Shown in pieces: positions 1 through 6,473 of a stretch of DNA of 9,290 bases. Origin of the DNA: an uncultured bacterium (lineage in GTDB: Bacteria; Verrucomicrobiota; Kiritimatiellia; RFP12; UBA1067); NCBI GenBank assembly GCA_946401765.1, contig CAMIVJ010000090.1, positions 1 to 9,290 on the forward strand, read 5' to 3'. The notes under the pieces were generated by a model. It saw nothing but the letters and a program-made list of their open reading frames with translations, did no database searches and was not told where the DNA came from. A program made the translations under genes and the position numbers. Each line of letters begins with the position of its first letter. Within the stretch, counting starts at the first letter, position 1.

Positions 1-584
1 TGCTGCCGCAGATGAAGTGGGTGAACTTCGGCGGCGGTCACCACATCACGCGCGCCGACTATGACGTTGACGGCCTTGTCAGACTCTTGAATGATTTCCA
101 CGCGCGCCATCCGCATCTCGAAGTCTATCTTGAACCTGGCGAAGCCGTGGCGCTCAACGCCGGAACGCTCGAGTCGCGAGTTCTTGAAATTCAGCCCGTT
201 GGCCCAGACGGCATATCAAACGCGATTCTCGACGTGAGCGCCGCCTGCCACATGCCCGATGTTCTTGAGATGCCCTACACCCCCCGCATCATCAATGCCA
301 CGAACCACGAATCACGAACCACGAATCATGAGCCACGAGCTTTTCTCTACCGCTTCGGCGGCCCCACCTGCCTCGCCGGCGATGAGATAGGCACATACCG
401 TTTCGACCATCCTCTGCACGAAGGCGACACCGTCATATTCGAGGACATGGCCATCTACTCGATGGTGAAGAACAACACCTTCAACGGCGTGAACCTTCCC
501 GACATCGCAATCCGCCACGAAGACGGCCGCATTGAGACGCTGCGCACGTTTGGATATGATGACTTTGCTTCGCGGCTCGGGTGA
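1..584 (+). CDS. nspC: Carboxynorspermidine/carboxyspermidine decarboxylase, C-terminal part (5' end outside window)
   Basis: This PLP-dependent fold-III decarboxylase (alanine racemase/ornithine decarboxylase-like) removes CO2 from carboxynorspermidine or carboxyspermidine, the last step of the alternative polyamine pathway, in the cytosol. The frame is open from base 3 to the TGA at 582-584, about 193 residues; the family is usually near 370-400, so roughly half is visible. Seen in order are NFGGGHH, EPGEA, the ATCHMPDV-type motif (here AACHMPDVLEMPY), GGPTCLAGD and EDMAIYSMVKNNTFNG, all typical of NspC. By analogy with ornithine decarboxylase, the Cys of GGPTC (codon 369-371) should be the catalytic cysteine contributed across the dimer interface. 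Between MPY and YRFGG the protein carries an odd stretch, TNHESRT-TNHEPRA, encoded by a 7-bp tandem array (299-340). It keeps the frame, so the gene looks intact. The gene converges on thiN, leaving a 47-bp gap. The other pathway enzyme (carboxynorspermidine dehydrogenase) is not in the window. Confidence 0.95.
   Translation, partial: LPQMKWVNFGGGHHITRADYDVDGLVRLLNDFHARHPHLEVYLEPGEAVALNAGTLESRVLEIQPVGPDGISNAILDVSAACHMPDVLEMPYTPRIINATNHESRTTNHEPRAFLYRFGGPTCLAGDEIGTYRFDHPLHEGDTVIFEDMAIYSMVKNNTFNGVNLPDIAIRHEDGRIETLRTFGYDDFASRLG
299..340 (+). repeat. Array A: six 7-bp units (CACGAAY) inside nspC
   Basis: Six contiguous heptamers: CACGAAC, CACGAAT, CACGAAC, CACGAAT, CATGAGC, CACGAGC. The first four differ only by C/T at the last base. 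The 42-bp length is a multiple of three, so it reads through as two 7-residue copies, TNHESRT and TNHEPRA, in the linker just before the catalytic-cysteine motif of NspC. Confidence 0.9.
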
Positions 585-626
585 AAGTTGCTGGTTTCTA
601 GTTTCTGGTTTCTGGTTTCTAGTTTC
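585..626. repeat. Array B: 7-bp units (TRGTTTC) filling the nspC/thiN convergent junction
   Basis: Five exact heptamers at 592-626 read TGGTTTC, TAGTTTC, TGGTTTC, TGGTTTC, TAGTTTC, differing only by G/A at the second base. A degenerate unit AAGTTGC (585-591) directly follows the nspC stop. The array occupies nearly the whole 47-bp gap between two convergent genes. No GC-rich hairpin with a T tract is visible here, so no ordinary terminator can be called for either gene. Confidence 0.88.
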
Positions 627-631
627 GGGTG

Positions 632-1252
632 TTAATGTGGGCGGTAGATGATGAGGGGGCGGTTGGTTGTGATTGTGAAGGAAGTGCGGGTGGCTCGGTT
701 GAGAGTGCCGCGCCACAGCGAATCAAGCGGCACACCGTCGAGCGGCCATTTCAAACCGATTGAAGTCGCCTGCGTTCCGTGCGAGGGCGCGAACACCGAG
801 ACTGCATCTCCGGGCGTGCTCTCGTAGGTACGCGTGTTGGTTGCAACGGTGAACACGCCTGCGTTTGTCACGAGCATGATGTCCGGTGCCTCGCGTGCGA
901 AGTCGATTAGGCGAAAAACGTTGCCGAGAAAATGGTCGTCGCGCAGGCCGTCAGCACCTAGAATCGCAATCCCCTTCTCGCCATAGCGCGCCACTGCCAC
1001 GCAGAACGCCTTCGCGAGGTCGTTCGTTTCCTGTTCGGCGACATGCACGAACCTCTCGCCGAGAGCGGCCTTCTGCGCGTCGTCGAGAGAATCGCCATCG
1101 CCCACGACGAGATCGGATTCGCGTCCAAGCGCAATCGCCTTCGCGTATGCGCCGTCGCAGCACACCACGCGCTCCGCCGCCGCGAAGAGCGAAAGCGGTA
1201 TCGAATGCGATGGCATCGCGCCATTCGCGAGAATGACGGTGGCTTGTTTCAC
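632..1252 (-). CDS. thiN: Thiamine pyrophosphokinase
   Basis: Transfers a pyrophosphoryl group from ATP to thiamine to give thiamine diphosphate, a cytosolic cofactor-salvage step. The 206-residue length fits the family. Catalytic-domain motifs are DGAYAKA (33-39), VGDGDS (50-55), QETNDLAKA (74-82) and GADGLRDDH (99-107), which match the usual D-G-A, GDxDS, Q-x-TDxxKA and GA-x-G-x-x-DH signatures. The C-terminal thiamine-binding sandwich shows GLKWPLDG (166-173) and the closing PLIIY (199-203). The start is a GTG at 1252: it retains the first beta strand (ATVILANG), which the downstream ATG at 1216 would delete. There is no clear Shine-Dalgarno sequence before the GTG. The gene starts 6 bp after the stop of the giant exported-protein gene, so translation is probably coupled. 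One TPK-like variation: the usual TD of the QxxTDxxKA motif is ND here. Confidence 0.93.
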   Translation of the reverse strand: MKQATVILANGAMPSHSIPLSLFAAAERVVCCDGAYAKAIALGRESDLVVGDGDSLDDAQKAALGERFVHVAEQETNDLAKAFCVAVARYGEKGIAILGADGLRDDHFLGNVFRLIDFAREAPDIMLVTNAGVFTVATNTRTYESTPGDAVSVFAPSHGTQATSIGLKWPLDGVPLDSLWRGTLNRATRTSFTITTNRPLIIYRPH

Positions 1253-1258
1253 CTTGGA

Positions 1259-4200
1259 CTAGCGAATGTAGATTATGGTGCGCTCTCGCACCAGAATGGC
1301 CGTCTTGCCGTTGTCCTTTATGCTGACCTTGTATCCCTTGACGTTGACGCTCTTTGCCGGGCCGATTATGCCGCCGTCGGCTTCGGACCTGGCGATTGTC
1401 CAGATGCCACTTGCATGGCCATCGCCCAGCATCACGATGTCCGCCTCTCTGAGGTCGAGCGTGCCGGATGCGGCAAGCATGTCGCCCTCGTCAAGACGCA
1501 GTTCGCCGACGACGACGGTGTTGGCGGCGAGCGTGAGCGTGCCTGCGGCGCCGTCGCCGCCGGGCATGAGCGCGCTGGTTACTCTGAGCGTGCCATTCAC
1601 GATCGTGCCAACGCCGGAGACATTGCCCAGCTCCTGCGTATGCCCGCCAAGGTCCACTGTCGCTCCCGCGGCTACGTCAAGGAGGTCAAGCGTGGGCTGC
1701 GTCTCGAGCGTGGCGTTCTCCGAAAGCTTCGGCAGCACGTCCGGACCATACATGTTGTTCGCGGCGAGCTGCGCCCCGGAAAGAGCCGCGCCCCACACGC
1801 GCACTTCGTTGTAGTCGGCCTGCGCGTCTTGGTCGTTCCACCACGAGTGGCCGAGCCTGAAGCCGTCCTGAATGATCTTGGAGGTGGTCCAGTTCGTGCA
1901 CTCCTTCGTCTCGCTGCCTATCAGCTCGCCCGTCCTGGCGTTGAAGATATACGCACAAAGCGTGGAAGAGTTTCCATCGCCCTTGGGCGTAACGGCGATG
2001 GCCATGTGATACTCCACGTTTGCGGTGAGGAGAGTAGTGCCGACTGCATAATTGTCGGACCCATCCGCGCCGACGGGTCTGAAGGAAGGATAATTGGGAG
2101 AAGCCCCCCTCCTGTAGCCCATGATAAGGCCCGACGTTCCATCGCCAACGGCGTCGTTTGCCTTGCCATTCGTGCCGAATGCGAACGCCTGGCACCAGTT
2201 CACAAGAGTCTGCGGCGTGGTCCATAGTTCGATCGTGAACGGCACGTCGCCGCCAGGGACGATGTTGGAGCCGAGGTCGATCCACGAAGTGCCGCGCGCG
2301 CCGCCGGCGAGGCGCACGGAAGTGCCGTCTTTGTACACAGGGAGCGTGGTGCCCTTGAACACCGCGTCGTTGCCGCCCACCAGATCCTTGCCGTTGCTGT
2401 CGTTGAAGCTCCAGCGGTGCAGCAGATAGTTGTTGGCCACCAGTTCGCCCGAGGCATCGGCGGGCACGACGTTCCCCACGGTTTCGCCGGGCAGCGTGTC
2501 GGGGCCGAGCATCGCGTTCGCGGCGAGCTGCTCGTCGGTGAACACGCCGTCCCACACGCGCACCTCGTCGAAGTTGCACGAGGAGTCTGCGTCATTCCAG
2601 AAGGAGCGCCCGAGCAAGAAGCTGTTCTGCACGAGACTCGCCACTGTCCAGCCCGAGGCGTCGTTGTCTATCGTCCCAAGCAGAACCCCGGTGGCAGTGT
2701 TGCGGATGTACACCCTCACGCGCGAACCGCCCACGCCGTCGGGCGTGATTGTGAGCGCCACATGGTATGGCACGTTCACCGCCATCGTTCCCGTGCCCTC
2801 CACGTTGGAGAGCTTGCCGATCACCTCGAGCGCCGTGGGGCCGGAGGCGTTGCTCTTGTTGTAGGTCATCACCAGGCCGTTGCTGGTGTCTTTGCCAAGG
2901 CAGAACATCTTGCACCACGAGCGCGTGGTGCGCAGCGTGGTCCAGAGCTCGATCGTCACGTTGTTGGACGGCAGCTTGTTCGCGCCGAGGTCGATCACGC
3001 TCGTGCCCCTGTTTCCGCCCTCCATGTACACCTGCTTGCCGTCATCGGTGAACGAGACGGTGCCGGTCTGCGTTGCCGCGACGCCGGTCACAGCGTCATT
3101 CAAGTCGCCGTTGAAGCTCCAGCGGTGCGCCAGGACGGGCTTCGTGCTCGTGGGCAGCACCAGCTTGCCCTCGTTAACCTTCAGCTTCTCCACGGGCGGC
3201 AGAGCGTCCATCACCAGGCTGCCCGTTCCCGTCTTGGTGATCGTGCCGCCGATCTTCTTCTCGCTGAAGTTGGACGCTGTGGCTATCACGTTGTTGTTGC
3301 CCACGTCCAAGGTCATTCCGCCGTCGCCAACGGAGAAGTCGAACGGACCCTGGAAGAAGTTGTAGCGCAAAACGCCGTCGCCCGGCACCTGCAGCGTTCC
3401 GCCGTCGAAGGAGAGCGACGCACTGCCAGTACCCTTCCAGATGTAGGGCGTAATGAGCTTGCCGCCGTCGTGCACGTTCACCCTGCCCACGCCAGTCGCG
3501 TTCTGGCCGATGTTCAAGCCCTTGGGCATGTCGGCCACAGCCGTGCCGCTCACGTCAAGAGTGCCATCGCCATCCTCGCCCACGATGCCGACGTAGTTGG
3601 GCGAAGTGTAAGAACCGCCGGTCATCGTGTACACGCCCTTGCCGCCGTTGAAGCGGCCGATCGAGAGATAGGCGTTGCACTGGAATGTGCCGCCGTCCTG
3701 TGTGAGCGTGCCCTGGCCGTATCTGCCCACCTGAGTATTGTTGTAGGCCATGAACGAGCCCTCGTCGGAAATCGTCACCGCGCCCTTGCTGCCGGCGTTG
3801 GAGGCAATGCGCCACTCGTTCTTGGACGACATCGCGCCGGTGCCGCCAAGGTACAGCGTCCCGTCGCCGTCTTCGCCCACTATGATGCCCTGCGATTCAG
3901 TTCTGACGGTGCCGCCGGTCATCGTGTACACGCCCTTGCCGCTGCCAAAGCGCCCGATGACCATCCAGTTCTGAGGCACGACAACGTTGCCGTCCGTCTG
4001 GTAGAACTCGCCGAGGCCGTACGAGCCCATCATGAAGTTCCAGCCTACGAGGAGAAGACCGCCGTTCATGCGGTACACGCCATGGCCTCTGCCGGCGCTT
4101 TCCCATCCGCCGATCGAACTGTCCGTACCGCCCGAAAGCAGCATCGCACCGCCGTTCTGCACGAATTCGGCGTCCTCGTAGTCGGCCATGCGCAGATACT

Positions 4201-6295
4201 TCGCCTGCATCGCGCCCGCGCCGGACTTCACGATCTTCACGTTGTCCGCAATGGCCTTCTCGATCGTACGCGAGGTCAGCTCGTCGCCGTAGTCCACATT
4301 CTCGCCCTCGGGCACGTCGAGCACCATGGCGCCGCCACCGCCCTCGCTGCCGTCCACGATCTTCTCCCATCCCGTAAGCGACCTCGTCTTGAGACTATGG
4401 CCGTTGAGGTCTATCTGGCCGTCGTAGGCCATCTCAGCGGGCTTCTCCGCAACCATCACGCCCTCGAAGATGTTGGACCTGTCGCCGCCGGCGTCGGGCT
4501 GGCGCAGCTGGAACGTATATGTGCCTGCGTCAAGCTGCACATAGGCGTTGAAGACGTACATGTAGACCGAGCCGGGCTTCACAGTGCCCACAAGATTCGT
4601 GGTGCCGCCGGCCTCCACCAGCTCCACGTATGTGGTTATCGTGTTGCTGGCATTGCGCACGGCATGCTTGAACGTGACGCGGTAGGAACCTGCAGGGAGC
4701 GCGCCCAGCGACTGCTGCGCGAGGGATTCATTCTGCATGAACAGGGCGTATTCGCCGATCAGGTCTCCGGCCATGGAAGTCCACGTGGTCAACGGCTTGC
4801 ACAGGCCCGCGCCGCCGCTGAACGTCCAGTTGTCGCATTGAAATCCTTCACGCGAGGCGTACGATCCCCACGTCTGATCTGTCGTCCGGCCTTCGAACGT
4901 GCCGTTCTTTATCAGATTGACCAAGGCAGGCTCCAGGCCGGAGAGGTCGCTATCCGCCGCGAGCTTCGCGCCGTTCTCGAACACCACCCTGCCGCAGGAC
5001 ACAGCGGAGGCGGCGGGGATGTTGGCGGCGAATTCGCCGGAGAAGCGGACAATGGTCTTCGCGTCGGGAACGGCGTTTGCCACAATGTTTCCCTCGGCGT
5101 CCCTGCACGTCCAGCTCGCAGCCGAGGCCGCGTCGGAGCTGGCGTCGCCGATCCAGGTGGCGGTGAACACTTCGCCCGGCTTGTAAACGAGAATCGACTT
5201 GCCGTCGCCGGAAATCGCCGCCGTGTAGCCCGTGGCGGCAACTTCGCCGTCCTTCACCTCCACGAAGTCGGCTATCGCGGCGCCGTCGGGCAGTTCAATG
5301 CCGTCTGCCGCATCGATGCGGAACGCGCGGAAGCGCGAGACGTCGCAGGCGATCTTCGCTCCTGCGCCGAGCGTGAACTTGCCGCCAACGGCCAGAGTGG
5401 AGCTGGAGGCGAAGTTGAGCGTGGCGTTGTCCAGCGCCACGCCGTACGTGAGGGAATGCGCCTGGAACGACACGGCGCCACCGCCGGTGATCTTGAGCGT
5501 GCCGTTGCCGGTGAATTCGGCGGGGACGGTCTGCGTGAAGCTGGCGGTGTTTAACACCGCGGGCGCGCCGGTGATCGTCATCGTGCGCGTGTTGGCCATG
5601 CTCTTGTAGTCATATACCTGGAAGATCTCGTCCTTCTTCGCCACGAGCGTTCCGCTGCCCCAGTTGAAGAACTGATTGTTGAAGCTGCGCATGCTCAACG
5701 TGTTCACGCCGAGCGTGCCTCCGTTCAGGTTTAGCGCGGAGGTGCCCGTGCTGTCGGAGTCGGTGCCCACGAAGAGCTCGTTCACGTCCGCCTCGCCTCC
5801 GTTCACGTTCACCGTGCCGGAACACGACGCGCCATTCATGCTGTTCCACACCGTAGAGCTGCGGATCCTGCCGTCCACCTTCAGCGTGCCTGAATTAAGC
5901 GTGACTGAGGCGGTCAGCGTATAGTTGTTGCCGCCTACGGCAAGGTAGCCCGAACCACCGCCCTCGGTCGTACACCAGAATGTGCCACCATTGATGTTCA
6001 CCACTGCGGTGGCGTTGTTGCGGTCCACGCCGATGTAGTTGCAGATGTTGCTCGTGTTGCCGCCCACCTTGATGTACGCGCCTTCGTTGATGTTCACCGT
6101 ACCCTGGCAGACGATGAAGCGCTGCGAATTGCTGAATTGTTCGATCTGCGTCTCGGCGCCGAGATTGGCGGTTCCCCCCGCAGTGTCGTATATATACGCG
6201 TCGGCGGCCTGCAAGCTGCCGATGCCAGCGGATGCCACCGCACACGCAAGAGCGAACGTCTTCGCCACACGAACCTGTCTAGCAGTCTCTTTCAT
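1259..6295 (-). CDS. Giant exported beta-solenoid protein with jelly-roll-like module and two tandem LamG domains
   Basis: A 1678-residue exported protein of unknown exact function, probably a surface or secreted adhesin/carbohydrate-binding protein. The ATG at 6295 is chosen because AAGGAG lies 10 bp upstream (6306-6311) and a signal peptide follows at once (R6, R9, K12, hydrophobic 14-28, cleavage probably after SLQA, residue 30). Regions: five VNxNGG-type repeats (about 65-195); beta-rich stretch ending in a GYTAAISGDGKSILV cap (356-370); a TATWIGD..SAASWTC region (378-397) like those opening autotransporter-associated repeat proteins; a galactose-binding/jelly-roll-like module (about 459-618, from LIKNGTFE); ten solenoid rungs of 23-26 residues (about 739-970); two LamG/concanavalin-like domains (about 1054-1269 and 1291-1522, each with HRWSF, IELWTT and EVRVW); and a C-terminal cap (1654-1678). 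No autotransporter barrel, PEP-CTERM, LPXTG or final membrane helix is visible, so anchoring is unknown. A good promoter lies 130 bp upstream. Confidence 0.85.
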   Translation of the reverse strand: MKETARQVRVAKTFALACAVASAGIGSLQAADAYIYDTAGGTANLGAETQIEQFSNSQRFIVCQGTVNINEGAYIKVGGNTSNICNYIGVDRNNATAVVNINGGTFWCTTEGGGSGYLAVGGNNYTLTASVTLNSGTLKVDGRIRSSTVWNSMNGASCSGTVNVNGGEADVNELFVGTDSDSTGTSALNLNGGTLGVNTLSMRSFNNQFFNWGSGTLVAKKDEIFQVYDYKSMANTRTMTITGAPAVLNTASFTQTVPAEFTGNGTLKITGGGAVSFQAHSLTYGVALDNATLNFASSSTLAVGGKFTLGAGAKIACDVSRFRAFRIDAADGIELPDGAAIADFVEVKDGEVAATGYTAAISGDGKSILVYKPGEVFTATWIGDASSDAASAASWTCRDAEGNIVANAVPDAKTIVRFSGEFAANIPAASAVSCGRVVFENGAKLAADSDLSGLEPALVNLIKNGTFEGRTTDQTWGSYASREGFQCDNWTFSGGAGLCKPLTTWTSMAGDLIGEYALFMQNESLAQQSLGALPAGSYRVTFKHAVRNASNTITTYVELVEAGGTTNLVGTVKPGSVYMYVFNAYVQLDAGTYTFQLRQPDAGGDRSNIFEGVMVAEKPAEMAYDGQIDLNGHSLKTRSLTGWEKIVDGSEGGGGAMVLDVPEGENVDYGDELTSRTIEKAIADNVKIVKSGAGAMQAKYLRMADYEDAEFVQNGGAMLLSGGTDSSIGGWESAGRGHGVYRMNGGLLLVGWNFMMGSYGLGEFYQTDGNVVVPQNWMVIGRFGSGKGVYTMTGGTVRTESQGIIVGEDGDGTLYLGGTGAMSSKNEWRIASNAGSKGAVTISDEGSFMAYNNTQVGRYGQGTLTQDGGTFQCNAYLSIGRFNGGKGVYTMTGGSYTSPNYVGIVGEDGDGTLDVSGTAVADMPKGLNIGQNATGVGRVNVHDGGKLITPYIWKGTGSASLSFDGGTLQVPGDGVLRYNFFQGPFDFSVGDGGMTLDVGNNNVIATASNFSEKKIGGTITKTGTGSLVMDALPPVEKLKVNEGKLVLPTSTKPVLAHRWSFNGDLNDAVTGVAATQTGTVSFTDDGKQVYMEGGNRGTSVIDLGANKLPSNNVTIELWTTLRTTRSWCKMFCLGKDTSNGLVMTYNKSNASGPTALEVIGKLSNVEGTGTMAVNVPYHVALTITPDGVGGSRVRVYIRNTATGVLLGTIDNDASGWTVASLVQNSFLLGRSFWNDADSSCNFDEVRVWDGVFTDEQLAANAMLGPDTLPGETVGNVVPADASGELVANNYLLHRWSFNDSNGKDLVGGNDAVFKGTTLPVYKDGTSVRLAGGARGTSWIDLGSNIVPGGDVPFTIELWTTPQTLVNWCQAFAFGTNGKANDAVGDGTSGLIMGYRRGASPNYPSFRPVGADGSDNYAVGTTLLTANVEYHMAIAVTPKGDGNSSTLCAYIFNARTGELIGSETKECTNWTTSKIIQDGFRLGHSWWNDQDAQADYNEVRVWGAALSGAQLAANNMYGPDVLPKLSENATLETQPTLDLLDVAAGATVDLGGHTQELGNVSGVGTIVNGTLRVTSALMPGGDGAAGTLTLAANTVVVGELRLDEGDMLAASGTLDLREADIVMLGDGHASGIWTIARSEADGGIIGPAKSVNVKGYKVSIKDNGKTAILVRERTIIYIR
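1730..3136 (-). repeat. Tandem duplication of LamG/concanavalin A-like domain
   Basis: Two adjacent copies of a LamG-type beta-sandwich (residues about 1054-1269 and 1291-1522 of the giant protein) are joined by a roughly 20-residue linker. They share, in order, LxHRWSFN, the RGTSxIDLG motif, a T-IELWTT strand, a W-C pair, a YHxA..TP region, the xTGxLxG turn, an LGxSxWND stretch and EVRVW....QLAAN.M.GPD.LP. At DNA level the 20-mer cgttgaagctccagcggtgc is identical at 2401-2420 and 3109-3128 (708 bp apart); the rest has diverged. LamG-like domains commonly bind carbohydrate, but no specificity can be read here. Confidence 0.85.
3386..4081 (-). repeat. Ten-rung beta-solenoid repeat with a 297-bp higher-order unit
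   Basis: Within the giant protein, a G-x-[YL]-x-[LMVQ]-x-GG motif recurs at residues about 739, 763, 788, 812, 838, 862, 887, 911, 936 and 959, a spacing of 23-26 residues as expected for one turn of a right-handed beta-helix passenger. Copies include GVYRMNGG, GVYTMTGG (twice), GTLYLGG, GTLTQDGG and GRVNVHDGG. Four rungs form a larger unit: the stretch carrying GKGVYTMTGG is identical over 31 bases at 3615-3645 and 3912-3942, exactly 297 bp (99 codons) apart, pointing to recent duplication or gene conversion. Confidence 0.85.
5711..6103 (-). repeat. N-terminal VNxNGG autotransporter-associated-type repeats
   Basis: Five beta-strand repeats directly after the signal peptide of the giant protein: GTVNINEG (65), AVVNINGGTF (97), ASVTLNSGTL (129), GTVNVNGGEA (160) and SALNLNGGTL (186). 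Spacing is about 32, 32, 31 and 26 residues, longer than in the central solenoid, so this appears to be a separate repeat block. The pattern resembles autotransporter-associated beta-strand repeats. Confidence 0.75.
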
Positions 6296-6305
6296 GGTAT
6301 TTGAA

Positions 6306-6311
6306 CTCCTT
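6306..6311 (-). promoter_or_regulatory. Ribosome binding site of the giant exported-protein gene
   Basis: AAGGAG on the minus strand, 10 bases before the ATG at 6295 and inside a purine-rich run. It decides the start: the same reading frame stays open up to a GTG at 6442, but that upstream part lacks a signal peptide, and its GTG lies upstream of the predicted -10 element. Confidence 0.8.
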
Positions 6312-6319
6312 CTTTCTTC

Positions 6320-6345
6320 AAAGAGGTAATTTCCAAATCCTCTTT
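6320..6345 (-). promoter_or_regulatory. Leader inverted repeat 2 (7-bp arms) next to the ribosome binding site
   Basis: On the minus strand AAAGAGG (6345-6339) and CCTCTTT (6326-6320) are perfectly complementary across a 12-base loop. The hairpin ends 8 bases before AAGGAG. There is no T tract immediately after, so it does not look like an intrinsic terminator; it could affect mRNA stability or ribosome access. Confidence 0.55.
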
Positions 6346-6350
6346 CGTGA

Positions 6351-6399
6351 TTCTTGCAGCCCAAGCCTCCCAGTCTGAAAAAAGCCGTAACTGCAAGAA
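6351..6399 (-). promoter_or_regulatory. Leader inverted repeat 1 (9-bp arms, extendable by a G-U pair)
   Basis: On the minus strand TTCTTGCAG (6399-6391) pairs perfectly with CTGCAAGAA (6359-6351) around a 31-base loop that contains a run of six T. Adding the flanking G and T gives a tenth wobble pair in RNA. It lies within the predicted 5' leader of the giant gene, upstream of the second inverted repeat. It matches no riboswitch class I recognise. Confidence 0.55.
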
Positions 6400-6424
6400 C
6401 GCGATTGGGGAACCAACGGAAACA

Positions 6425-6453
6425 AGTATAGCAAAACGCCACCCGTCGTACAA
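6425..6453 (-). promoter_or_regulatory. Predicted sigma70-type promoter of the giant exported-protein gene
   Basis: On the minus strand TTGTAC (6453-6448) is followed by a 17-base spacer and TATACT (6430-6425), matching TTGACA at 4 of 6 and TATAAT at 5 of 6 positions with ideal spacing. Transcription would start near 6418, giving a leader of about 120 bases that contains both inverted repeats. It sits just after the stop of the upstream secreted-protein gene (6474), with no terminator between them, so read-through is also possible. Confidence 0.6.
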
Positions 6454-6473
6454 GGGGGGAAATGCAAAGTGGT

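Noticed and set aside
585..626. The heptamer array as a CRISPR array
   Set aside because: Units are 7 bp, contiguous and without spacers, and no cas gene is present. The same reasoning excludes the other two arrays.
312..716. A minus-strand open frame spanning the end of nspC and array B
   Set aside because: Its product is mainly translated repeat (ETRNQKPETRNQ-like) plus the antisense of nspC, and it overlaps the real 3' end of thiN.
1043..2227. A 394-codon plus-strand open frame across thiN and the end of the giant gene
   Set aside because: It runs through two real minus-strand genes in the same antisense register and shows no protein family features.
2417..5554. A 1045-codon open frame on the plus strand, antisense to the giant gene
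   Set aside because: It is in exact codon register with the sense gene, so it would be stopped only by sense TTA, CTA or TCA codons, which this GC-rich gene avoids. Its product is His/Ala/Arg/Val-rich with no domain, and the sense strand has a clear signal peptide, repeats and LamG domains.
6320..6345. Intrinsic terminator between the two secreted-protein genes
   Set aside because: The stem is only 7 bp with a 12-base loop and is followed by purine-rich sequence and a ribosome binding site, not by a T tract.
6296..6442. An N-terminal extension of the giant protein from the GTG at 6442
   Set aside because: The frame is open, but the internal ATG at 6295 has a good ribosome binding site and begins a textbook signal peptide; the upstream GTG lies before the predicted -10 element.
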